In this document: piece by piece, positions 1 through 6,402 of the stretch
How positions within the stretch are numbered: position 1 is the first letter of the stretch
Layout: each line of letters opens with the position of its first letter
NCBI GenBank assembly: GCA_937924895.1
Contig: CALEYP010000075.1
Span: 1 to 9,315 of the forward strand
Length of the DNA: 9,315 bases
Source: an uncultured Alphaproteobacteria bacterium
GTDB lineage: Bacteria > Pseudomonadota > Alphaproteobacteria > Puniceispirillales > Puniceispirillaceae
Direction: 5' to 3'
The notes under the pieces: model-generated
What the model was told of the DNA's origin: nothing
Seen by the model: only the letters and a program-made list of their open reading frames with translations
Database searches by the model: none
Made by a program: the position numbers and the translations under genes

Positions 1-284
1 GCGCAAAGCCGGATGAGGCTTTGAAGAAAACATCCGTTGTGATTGGCAAAAAGGCTGTGAATGACGAGCCATTACCGTCATCCCCTCTATTGATGACTGA
101 TTATTACCCCATTCAAATTGCCTATTTCGACCCTTCAAGCACAACAGGCCTACCGAGCTATGAGATTTTATTCCATATGCAGGATAATGGCGTCGTGCCC
201 TATTATGTCATAGATTATGGTGATTTTAGCCTTGAGGCCACGCTAAGCGAAATCGAGGCGGCTGCAAGCCCTAGCTGTAGCTAG
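1..284 (+). CDS. eipB: EipB-like cell envelope integrity protein (DUF1849), C-terminal part
   Basis: The reading frame is open from the left edge (first full codon at 3), so only the last 93 residues are present and the true start is outside; the in-frame TTG at 21 is unlikely to be the start. The block GLPSYEILFHMQDNGV followed by DYGDFSLEATLSEIEA matches what I remember of the C-terminus of the alphaproteobacterial DUF1849/EipB family. EipB is a periplasmic beta-spiral protein that supports envelope integrity in Brucella. Its family has a conserved cysteine almost at the C-terminus that forms a disulfide, and here a Cys is the penultimate residue (ending PSCS), which fits. The signal peptide and first Cys would be upstream. 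It converges with the kinase gene on the other strand, with 13 bp between stop codons. The assignment is from motif memory, not a search. Confidence 0.72.
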   Translation, partial: AKPDEALKKTSVVIGKKAVNDEPLPSSPLLMTDYYPIQIAYFDPSSTTGLPSYEILFHMQDNGVVPYYVIDYGDFSLEATLSEIEAAASPSCS

Positions 285-299
285 GGCTAAGCCTATTTT
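267..299 (+). terminator. Perfect hairpin at the end of eipB, likely terminator
   Basis: Arms AGCCCTAGCT (267-276) and its exact complement (279-288) are separated by GT, so the usable stem is 8-9 bp with a 4-6 nt loop. On the plus strand it is followed by a short T-rich run (TATTTTA, 294-300), a weak U-tract. The eipB stop TAG (282-284) lies inside the right arm. The hairpin also lies just past the stop of the convergent kinase gene, but on that strand no T-run follows. It best fits a terminator for eipB that may act weakly in both directions. Confidence 0.6.
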
Positions 300-1194
300 A
301 CATATCATGAAAGAGATGTGCTGCGCCTCTGATACCGCTTGAATCGCCATATTTTGGTTTTAACAGCTTTGTATCAATGCTGTTTGAAAAGACATAGCCA
401 GGCCATTTGCGAGGGACATTTACATATAGTCGCTCAATATTCGATAGCCCGCCCCCAAGAATAATGGCATCTGGGTCCAGCATATTGATGATCATGGCAA
501 GGCCACGACCAATTCTATCTTCAAGAACCTGTAATACTGATTCAGCAACAATGTCACCTGATTCAGCTTTTTCAAGAATGGTTTTGGCATCTAATTTATC
601 GTTGGTAATCCGATAATAATCATGCTCTAACCCTGTTCCTGAGATATAGGTTTCAAGGCAGCCAGTGCGCCCACACCAACAATCATGGCCATCAAATTCA
701 TGATCAACGGGCCAAGGAAGAGGGGTGTGCCCCCATTCGCCGCCAATACCATTGACGCCGCTTATGATCGACTTATTATGCACGATGCCACCACCGCAAC
801 CTGTGCCAATAATCACACCAAATACGGTTTCAAACTCAGCGCCTGCACCATCAATCGCTTCGGATAAAGCAAAGCAATTCGCATCATTTGAAATACGCAC
901 AGGCCGATTGAGGGCCGCTTGTAAATCACGGCGCAAATCGCGTCCATTGAGGCTTTGTGAGTTTGAGCCCTGCAAAAGGCCTGTCTTTTTCGACATGCTG
1001 CCAGGCGTACAAATACCAACAGGTCCTGTGTAGCCATGTTGCTGGCTAACCGTTTCTGTTAAGCTAGAAATGGCTTTTAGGACGTCACCATATTCTTTGG
1101 GTGTCGAAACTCGTTCACGGCAAACAAATAAGCCGCTATCATCAATGATAGCGGCTTCGATCTTTGTCCCGCCAAGGTCAATTCCAAGACGCAT
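298..1194 (-). CDS. mak: ROK-family sugar kinase, fructokinase (Mak) type
   Basis: Predicted cytoplasmic ATP-dependent sugar kinase of 298 aa that phosphorylates a free hexose, most likely fructose to fructose 6-phosphate. Visible elements: phosphate-binding loop DLGGTK (residues 6-11), probable catalytic base Asp104 in NDAN, GTGCGGG (130-136), GEWGH with His156, and the ROK zinc motif CWCGRTGC (Cys172, Cys174, Cys179), then LGGGLSN near 246-252. Length and the stretches VFGVIIGTGCG, GEWGHTPLPW and GDSSGIRGAA resemble E. coli Mak (about 302 aa) throughout, so Mak is the best guess. Other ROK kinases (N-acetylglucosamine, N-acetylmannosamine, glucose) share the fold and cannot be excluded. The ATG is preceded by GAGAGA. 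It starts 15 bp after rpmG, so it is probably read from the rpmG transcript. No transporter or regulator for the sugar is visible. Confidence 0.87.
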   Translation of the reverse strand: MRLGIDLGGTKIEAAIIDDSGLFVCRERVSTPKEYGDVLKAISSLTETVSQQHGYTGPVGICTPGSMSKKTGLLQGSNSQSLNGRDLRRDLQAALNRPVRISNDANCFALSEAIDGAGAEFETVFGVIIGTGCGGGIVHNKSIISGVNGIGGEWGHTPLPWPVDHEFDGHDCWCGRTGCLETYISGTGLEHDYYRITNDKLDAKTILEKAESGDIVAESVLQVLEDRIGRGLAMIINMLDPDAIILGGGLSNIERLYVNVPRKWPGYVFSNSIDTKLLKPKYGDSSGIRGAAHLFHDM

Positions 1195-1209
1195 TTTTAT
1201 CTCTCAAAA

Positions 1210-1377
1210 CTACTTGATTTTCGCTTCTTTAAAGATCACATGCTTGCGAGCACGTGGGTCATATTTCTTAAGCTCTAGCTTCTCAGGCTTGGTGCGTGGG
1301 TTCTTCTTTGTCACGTAAAAATAGCCTGTATCTGCTGTGCTAACTAGCTTGATTTGAAGTGTTGCTGGCTTTGCCAT
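1210..1377 (-). CDS. rpmG: 50S ribosomal protein L33
   Basis: A 55-aa basic protein beginning MAKPATLQIKLVSTADTG and ending ARKHVIFKEAKIK, with the L33 block YFYVTKKNPRTKPEKLE and the KYDPRARKHV segment. L33 is a small protein of the large ribosomal subunit located near the tRNA exit site. There are no cysteines, so this is the zinc-free (C-minus) form typical of Proteobacteria. The ATG is preceded by a good Shine-Dalgarno sequence, AAGGA (1387-1391), nine bases upstream. It lies 122 bp downstream of rnr and 15 bp upstream of the sugar kinase. Sequence, length and position after rnr agree with the usual alphaproteobacterial arrangement. Confidence 0.97.
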   Translation of the reverse strand: MAKPATLQIKLVSTADTGYFYVTKKNPRTKPEKLELKKYDPRARKHVIFKEAKIK

Positions 1378-1402
1378 GTGTCACATTCCTTATTCATTTA
1401 AG

Positions 1403-1421
1403 GCAGCTCGCAGAGAGCCGC
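1403..1421 (-). other. Short hairpin in the rpmG leader
   Basis: On the minus strand GCGGCTC (1421-1415) can pair with GAGCTGC (1409-1403) across a 5-nt loop: seven pairs including one G-U. It lies between the candidate rpmG promoter and its Shine-Dalgarno sequence. No T-run follows, so it does not look like an intrinsic terminator for rnr. It could be a leader structure or chance. Confidence 0.3.
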
Positions 1422-1438
1422 TAAAATTCTGATGGCGC

Positions 1439-1467
1439 AACATGCGTTATTTCAAAAGGAAAGTCAA
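1439..1467 (-). promoter_or_regulatory. Candidate sigma-70-type promoter for rpmG
   Basis: On the minus strand TTGACT (1467-1462, five of six matches to TTGACA) is followed after 17 bp by CATGTT (1444-1439, three of six to TATAAT). It lies in the 122-bp gap between rnr and rpmG, about 60 bp before the rpmG start. The -35 is good, the -10 is weak. A promoter of its own would let the ribosomal protein gene be expressed more strongly than the nuclease gene upstream. Confidence 0.4.
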
Positions 1468-1499
1468 CATGCCAGCCACGATACATATTAAATTTCTGC

Positions 1500-3728
1500 T
1501 TACCTGCGAGATTTTTTAGCCCCACGTGATTTGCGATGTGATTTCCCGTTTTTTTGTGGCTTTCGTTTTCGTCTCTGTACCACTGCCTTATCCACAGTGC
1601 CGCCGTCTAAATAGGTCAGTAATAATCCCCCAGAGGCCGGTTCCACGCTTTCAATTTGTGCTTGGATTTGCAAGCCAATGGGAAAGGTTATCCCATAGCG
1701 CCGCCCTACTAATCTTTGTGCTGTATCATCCACTTCGTAATAATCTTCAGGCAGAGAGCGCATAGGAAGGAACCCTTCTGCTTTGCGATCATCAAATTGA
1801 GCGAACAATCCAAAATTCGCCACACCTGTGATAGTCGCTGTGACTTGTTGACCAACTTTTTCCTGATAGAGACACGCGATGAGCCGATCTGTTGTGCGCC
1901 GTTCAGCTTTTGCCGCTACTTGCTCTGTTTGGGAAATAGCACTGCAAATGGCGCCAAGCGCTTCATGATCTTTGTGAATTTGTATGTCAGGGCCAAGTTG
2001 ACAGCCTTCAATAAGAGCGCGATGAACCAATAAATCGGCATAACGACGAATAGGGGAGGTAAAATGGGCATATTTTACAAGTGATAGGCCATAGTGACCT
2101 TTATTTTGGTTGTCATAGACAGCGCGCGCTTGGCATCGCAACACAGCGTCATTGACCATTTGCTCTTCTGGCTTGCCTTTGACCGCATCTAGTAATTTAT
2201 TGAAAATATGAGGCGTTATCACCTGACCTTTGGCGAAGGGAATAGATAAGGCATCTGCCAGCTCATAGATCCCGTCTAATTTTTCCATGTCGGGGCGGTC
2301 ATGCGTGCGATAGACACAAGGTTGCCCCTTCGCCTCAATTTCCTCTGCGGCACAGATATTGGCCAATATCATAAACTCTTCAATGAGGCGGTGCGCCTCT
2401 TTCTGAGAGCGCAAGGTTATATCACAAGGTTGCCCGGCGTCATTGAGAGAGACCCGCTTTTCTGGAATATCTAGGTTCAGTGTGCCTCTCTTGGCGCGCG
2501 CCTCGTTTAAACCATGCCATGCGCCAAATAAATGGTGCAAAGCGCCAGCCGGCGCATCTATGTCTTGTTCTTCTGCCACCCCTTCGAACACAGTTTGCAC
2601 CTGATCGTAGGTTAATCTTGCATGGGACCGAATGAGCGCGCGCATAAAGCGATGAGATTGTTTCTGCCCCTGCTGATTTAGCATGATTTCTACTGCCATA
2701 GTGGCTCTATCTTCATGTGGCACAAGCGAGCATAGGCCGTTTGACAATGTTTCCGGCAGCATAGGAATGACTGTTCCCGGCAGGTAGACAGAATTGCCGC
2801 GCTTTTGCGCTTCTTGGTCGAGGGGGCTGTCAGCTGGGACATAATGAGAGACATCGGCAATGGCCACAATCACACGCCAGCCTGATGCGGTTGGTTCCGC
2901 AAAGACAGCATCATCAAAATCTTTGGCATCAGCCCCATCAATTGTCACAAAAGGAAGGGCGCGAAGGTCTGTACGATTTTCTAGAACAGGCGGCTGTGCT
3001 GCTTCACTTTGCGCCAGACACGCGTCTGAGAAGTGTTGCGGAATATCAAATTCTGTGATGGCCATCTGGATAAAGGCATCAGCTTTGTCCATTGTGCCAA
3101 AATTACGTGTCATATGGGCTGTTTTTGCAAAGCGTCCGGCTTTGTCATCCAGTTCTGCCTCGATTAAATCATCGAGCTGCGGAATCTCTCCGCCTTTTTT
3201 GAGGGGAATGATTTGCCGTGCCCCTTTTTCTGATGATTCAATGCCCAAATAATCTCGAAATTTAACAACACGGCCAAAAATATGAGCCTTGCGTTCTGGT
3301 AGAACTCGTAAAGTATGCGCCTCATATTGGGAGGGGCCAACTTGCATCACGCGGGCTAATATATGCGCGCCTTCTTTGGGAATGCGACCTCTTTTTCGTT
3401 CAGGAAACAGCCAAATTTCAATGGTTTCCAGAAAAGTTTGGTCGACATCCTCGGATAGAATTTTCAACGTGCCATAGCCGTCATCATCAAAGCCTGTCAC
3501 TTGGGCCATGACGACTTCTGGAAGCTGCGTAGCGAGACGTATTTGTCGTTTTTCATCAATGAAAATCATGCGATTTTCAGCCATCTCCCTCACAAGCTGC
3601 TTGAGGCTAGGGCGCTCAGCAACTGGCAGAGATAAGGCTAAGGAAAGCTCGCGTAATTTCAGGGGCTTTACGGCTTCTGTTAGGGCGTCAAGTACCGCAC
3701 CTTCTGTTAAGGATGAGGCTGTTGTCAC
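1500..3728 (-). CDS. rnr: Ribonuclease R (3'-5' exoribonuclease)
   Basis: 742-aa RNase II/RNB-family enzyme that degrades structured RNA processively from the 3' end, used in mRNA, rRNA and tmRNA-linked quality control. Domains in order: N-terminal winged helix (about 8-62), cold-shock/OB region (about 70-210), RNB catalytic domain (about 250-575) and S1 domain (about 625-705). The metal-binding aspartates stand in TIDGADAKDFDD (Asp264, 270, 272, 273). The RNB signature HFTSPIRRYADLLVHRAL is at 555-572, and the S1 start is GQQVTATITGVANFGLF. The last 27 residues are strongly basic, as in E. coli RNase R where such a tail helps unwind RNA. It is shorter than the E. coli protein (813 aa) but the domains look complete. 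Start is GTG, overlapping the topA stop as GTGA, with no strong Shine-Dalgarno sequence, so translation is probably coupled to topA. Confidence 0.96.
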   Translation of the reverse strand: MTTASSLTEGAVLDALTEAVKPLKLRELSLALSLPVAERPSLKQLVREMAENRMIFIDEKRQIRLATQLPEVVMAQVTGFDDDGYGTLKILSEDVDQTFLETIEIWLFPERKRGRIPKEGAHILARVMQVGPSQYEAHTLRVLPERKAHIFGRVVKFRDYLGIESSEKGARQIIPLKKGGEIPQLDDLIEAELDDKAGRFAKTAHMTRNFGTMDKADAFIQMAITEFDIPQHFSDACLAQSEAAQPPVLENRTDLRALPFVTIDGADAKDFDDAVFAEPTASGWRVIVAIADVSHYVPADSPLDQEAQKRGNSVYLPGTVIPMLPETLSNGLCSLVPHEDRATMAVEIMLNQQGQKQSHRFMRALIRSHARLTYDQVQTVFEGVAEEQDIDAPAGALHHLFGAWHGLNEARAKRGTLNLDIPEKRVSLNDAGQPCDITLRSQKEAHRLIEEFMILANICAAEEIEAKGQPCVYRTHDRPDMEKLDGIYELADALSIPFAKGQVITPHIFNKLLDAVKGKPEEQMVNDAVLRCQARAVYDNQNKGHYGLSLVKYAHFTSPIRRYADLLVHRALIEGCQLGPDIQIHKDHEALGAICSAISQTEQVAAKAERRTTDRLIACLYQEKVGQQVTATITGVANFGLFAQFDDRKAEGFLPMRSLPEDYYEVDDTAQRLVGRRYGITFPIGLQIQAQIESVEPASGGLLLTYLDGGTVDKAVVQRRKRKPQKNGKSHRKSRGAKKSRR

Positions 3729-6331
3729 GAAGCAGATGCTTTCTTTGCGGCCTTCTTGGCTGTGGCTTTCTTAGCCGTGGCTTTTTTGGCCGCCGCTTTT
3801 TTCTTTGTCGCCTTCTTTTTTGTAGCCGCTTTTTTCTTTGCGGCCTTCTTTTTAACCGGCGCCGCCGCTTTCTTGGCAAGCCATTCTAACCCCATCTCAA
3901 GGGTAATCGTTTCCATCTCTGTGCCGCGTGGCACAGGAGCTCGCAGCTTATTATGCTCAATATATGGGCCGAAACGACCTTTTTTAAGTTCAACCACTCC
4001 CCCCTCTGGATGGTCACCGAGCGGACGGCCTGCTTTTTTCGCGGCCTCAGCAAGGATTGAAACAGACCGATTAATGCCGATCATCAATACATCTTCATCT
4101 TTGGGAAGAGATGTAAACTTACCTTGATATTTCAGATAAGGGCCAAATCGTCCAATTGACGCCTCAATGATATCAGATGTCTCAGGGTGGGGGCCGACTT
4201 CACGTGGTAATGCCAAAAGGCCAAGCGCATAGTCTAAGTCAACCTCAGCTGGTGATTTGCCTTTCGGTAGGGATGTGCGCTTTGGTTTTTTCTCATCTAG
4301 GGCACCAGCCTGCACATAAAAGCCATAGGGCCCTTTGCGCAGGTAAATCTCTGTATCAGCGTCATTTTTGCCCAATAACTTTTCGTCTAAATCAGCACCA
4401 TCTTCATTATCATTCTGGTTGATTTGACGTGTGTAACTGCATTCAGGATAGTTGGAACAGCCAATGAATGCCCCAAACTTACCTAATTTCAGACCGAGCC
4501 GTCCCGTTGAACATTTCTGACACATACGGACAATTTCGCCATTCTCATTCGGTGTGAAAAACACCTGTTCTAGGTCTTGGTCGAGATGGTCAATCACATC
4601 GGTAATGGTCAGTTCACTCGTCTGGTCGAGTGCGGCTTTGAAATCTTTCCAGAATTCGGCCAATAATGACTGATAAGGCAGTTTGCCATCAGAGACCTGA
4701 TCTAGCTTATTTTCGAGCTCAGCTGTGAAATCATATTCAACATAGCGGTCAAAAAACCGTTCTAAAAAACTAGATGTAAGGCGGCCCCGATGTTCCGTGA
4801 AAAAGCGGTTTCTATCTTTTGAGACATAGCCACGCTTTTCCAATAATTGTAAGATGGAGGCATAGGTTGATGGGCGGCCAATCCCTTTTGCTTCTAATTC
4901 TTTGACTAAGCTTGCATCAGTATAGCGTGGCGGTGGCTGCGTGAAATGCTGGTCTGCGGTGGCCTCAGTAAGATTGATGGCATCGCCAGTTGTGACTTTC
5001 GGCAAAATCACATCCTTGTCATCTGCCTCAGACCCATCATCACGACTTTCAAAATATAAATTCAAAAAGCCATCAAAGACAATGACAGAGCCTGTCGCAC
5101 GCATCATGTGCGCGCCGTCTTTTGATGCTAATTCAATTGCGGTTTGGTCAAGCTGCGCAGATGCAAATTGGCTTGCCATGGCGCGCTTCCAGATCAGGTC
5201 ATAGAGGCGGAACTGATCATTATCCAAAAAGGCCCGCATTTGTGCGGGTGTGCGTTTGAAATTGGTTGGCCGAATAGCCTCATGCGCCTCTTGTGAATTT
5301 GCGGCCTTACTTTTGTAAAAGCGTGGTTTTTCAGGTAGATAATCTGCGCCATATTGGTCTTGGATTTGGCCACGCAAGGCACCAATCGCTTCCATCGACA
5401 TCTGAACGCCATCAGTTCTCATATAGGTGATGAGGCCAGTGACTTCCGCGCCAACATTCAAGCCTTCATATAATTTCTGTGCAATTTGCATTGTGCGTGT
5501 GGCAGAGAACCCCAGCTTGCGAGACGCTTCCTGTTGTAGGGTTGAGGTGGTGAAAGGCGGGGCAGGGTGGCGCTGAACTCGTTTGGTTTTCACATCCTTC
5601 ACAGTCCATTCAGCCTGCTTGGCTTGTGCAACAGCCTCATGGGCCGCTGCTTCGTTACCCAATGATAATTTGCTCAGTTTCTCATGGTTAAGATGCGTTA
5701 AGCGCGCCGTTAGAGACTTGCCATCCTTCGTTGTGAAGGCACCATCAACATCCCAAAATTCATCCGAAATAAATTGTTCAATTTCTGCCTCTCGTTGGAC
5801 GATAAGGCGAAGGGCTACAGATTGCACGCGTCCTGCTGATTTAGCGCCCGGCAATTTGCGCCACAAGATAGGGGAGATGCCAAACCCTACCAAATAGTCG
5901 AGGCCACGACGTGCTAAATAGGCATCAACCAAATCAGTATCTAGCTGACGTGGTTGGTCCATTGCTTTAAGGATAGCGCTTTTCGTCACCTCATTAAAAA
6001 CAACACGCTCTGTTTCAATCCCTTTTAAGAGGTTCTGTTCGCTTAACACCTCAACCAAATGCCAGCTAATAGCTTCTCCCTCTCTGTCAGGGTCAGTGGC
6101 GAGGATTAGCTTATCCGCTTTTTTAACGGCTTTTTTTAACTCAGTAATGCGCGGCGATGCCCCATCAGATACCTGCCAAGCCATGGCAAAATTGTCTTCA
6201 GGTTTTACCGAACCATCTTTTGATGGCAGATCTCTGATATGGCCATAGGAGGCGAGAACCTGATAGTCGCTACCAAGATATTTGTTAATGGTCTTCGCCT
6301 TGGCAGGTGATTCGACAACAACTAACTTCAT
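3725..6331 (-). CDS. topA: DNA topoisomerase I (type IA)
   Basis: 868-aa type IA topoisomerase that relaxes negative supercoils through a 5'-phosphotyrosine link. The Toprim domain at the N-terminus has Glu7 in VESPAKAKTI and the acidic triad in ATDPDREGE (Asp80, Asp82, Glu84). The catalytic Tyr303 lies in LITYMRTDG, where Gly replaces the Ser of E. coli YMRTDS, a variant I recall from other alphaproteobacteria. LEAKGIGRPSTYASI (479-493) is the expected helix motif. One four-Cys zinc ribbon follows (Cys604, 607, 625, 631), then about three topoisomerase C-terminal repeats (about 660-820; for example GRFGPYLKY and GRFGPYIEH), then a Lys/Ala tail (821-868). The ATG at 6331 is chosen over an in-frame TTG at 6364 because it gives the family N-terminus MKLVVVESPAKAK and has AAGG seven bases upstream. 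It overlaps rnr by 4 bp. Confidence 0.97.
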   Translation of the reverse strand: MKLVVVESPAKAKTINKYLGSDYQVLASYGHIRDLPSKDGSVKPEDNFAMAWQVSDGASPRITELKKAVKKADKLILATDPDREGEAISWHLVEVLSEQNLLKGIETERVVFNEVTKSAILKAMDQPRQLDTDLVDAYLARRGLDYLVGFGISPILWRKLPGAKSAGRVQSVALRLIVQREAEIEQFISDEFWDVDGAFTTKDGKSLTARLTHLNHEKLSKLSLGNEAAAHEAVAQAKQAEWTVKDVKTKRVQRHPAPPFTTSTLQQEASRKLGFSATRTMQIAQKLYEGLNVGAEVTGLITYMRTDGVQMSMEAIGALRGQIQDQYGADYLPEKPRFYKSKAANSQEAHEAIRPTNFKRTPAQMRAFLDNDQFRLYDLIWKRAMASQFASAQLDQTAIELASKDGAHMMRATGSVIVFDGFLNLYFESRDDGSEADDKDVILPKVTTGDAINLTEATADQHFTQPPPRYTDASLVKELEAKGIGRPSTYASILQLLEKRGYVSKDRNRFFTEHRGRLTSSFLERFFDRYVEYDFTAELENKLDQVSDGKLPYQSLLAEFWKDFKAALDQTSELTITDVIDHLDQDLEQVFFTPNENGEIVRMCQKCSTGRLGLKLGKFGAFIGCSNYPECSYTRQINQNDNEDGADLDEKLLGKNDADTEIYLRKGPYGFYVQAGALDEKKPKRTSLPKGKSPAEVDLDYALGLLALPREVGPHPETSDIIEASIGRFGPYLKYQGKFTSLPKDEDVLMIGINRSVSILAEAAKKAGRPLGDHPEGGVVELKKGRFGPYIEHNKLRAPVPRGTEMETITLEMGLEWLAKKAAAPVKKKAAKKKAATKKKATKKKAAAKKATAKKATAKKAAKKASAS
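3728..3871 (-). repeat. Low-complexity Lys/Ala-coding repeat at the 3' end of topA
   Basis: About 145 bp of near-repeats built from AAG/AAA and GCx codons, coding units such as KKKAAT, KKKAT, KKKAAA, KKATA, KKATA. Residues 820-868 of TopA contain 22 lysines in 49 positions, with Ala, Thr and Ser making up nearly all the rest. Histone H1-like and AlgP-like proteins have the same composition, and such tails bind DNA without sequence preference. The unit length is irregular, so it is degenerate rather than a clean tandem array. Slippage could make its length vary between strains. Confidence 0.8.
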
Positions 6332-6338
6332 ACTAAAA

Positions 6339-6342
6339 CCTT
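6339..6342 (-). promoter_or_regulatory. Ribosome binding site that decides the topA start
   Basis: AAGG on the minus strand, seven bases before the ATG at 6331. The upstream TTG at 6364 has only AT-rich sequence before it and would add eleven residues (MNINIGSQGFS) not expected in the family. Confidence 0.6.
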
Positions 6343-6373
6343 GAGACCCTATGTTAATATTCAAAGTAAATAA

Positions 6374-6401
6374 AATTTATTAAAACATTGAAATATAACA
6401 A
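6374..6401 (-). promoter_or_regulatory. Possible topA promoter in an AT-rich gap
   Basis: The 71-bp gap between dprA and topA is very AT-rich. On the minus strand TTGTTA (6401-6396, four of six) and TAAATT (6379-6374, four of six) are 16 bp apart. In sequence this AT-rich several such pairs can be drawn, so the exact position is weak. The base composition alone suggests a promoter or a supercoiling-sensitive region before topA. Confidence 0.25.
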
Positions 6402-6402
6402 A

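Noticed and set aside
1434..1444. Small inverted repeat CGCA-ACA-TGCG in the rnr-rpmG gap as an rnr terminator
   Set aside because: A four-base stem with a three-base loop is too weak, and no T-run follows on the minus strand.
1424..1454. Heat-shock sigma factor type promoter (TTGAAA ... CCATCA) before rpmG
   Set aside because: It overlaps the better TTGACT-N17 reading, and the -10 part lacks the C-run of the consensus, so there is no firm support.
2860..3252. 130-codon open frame on the plus strand inside rnr
   Set aside because: It is antisense to the conserved RNase R catalytic and OB regions and shows only low-complexity Ser/Arg/Ala composition. Other plus-strand frames inside topA, rnr, dprA and the kinase were rejected likewise.
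3688..3879. Arg/Lys-rich 63-aa open frame across the topA-rnr junction
   Set aside because: It is the alternate-frame reading of the topA Lys/Ala codons, which automatically gives a basic peptide.
6332..6364. Longer topA start at a TTG codon adding eleven residues
   Set aside because: The ATG at 6331 has AAGG at proper spacing and gives the conserved MKLVVVESPAKAK start; the extra residues are not expected in the family and are coded by the AT-rich gap.
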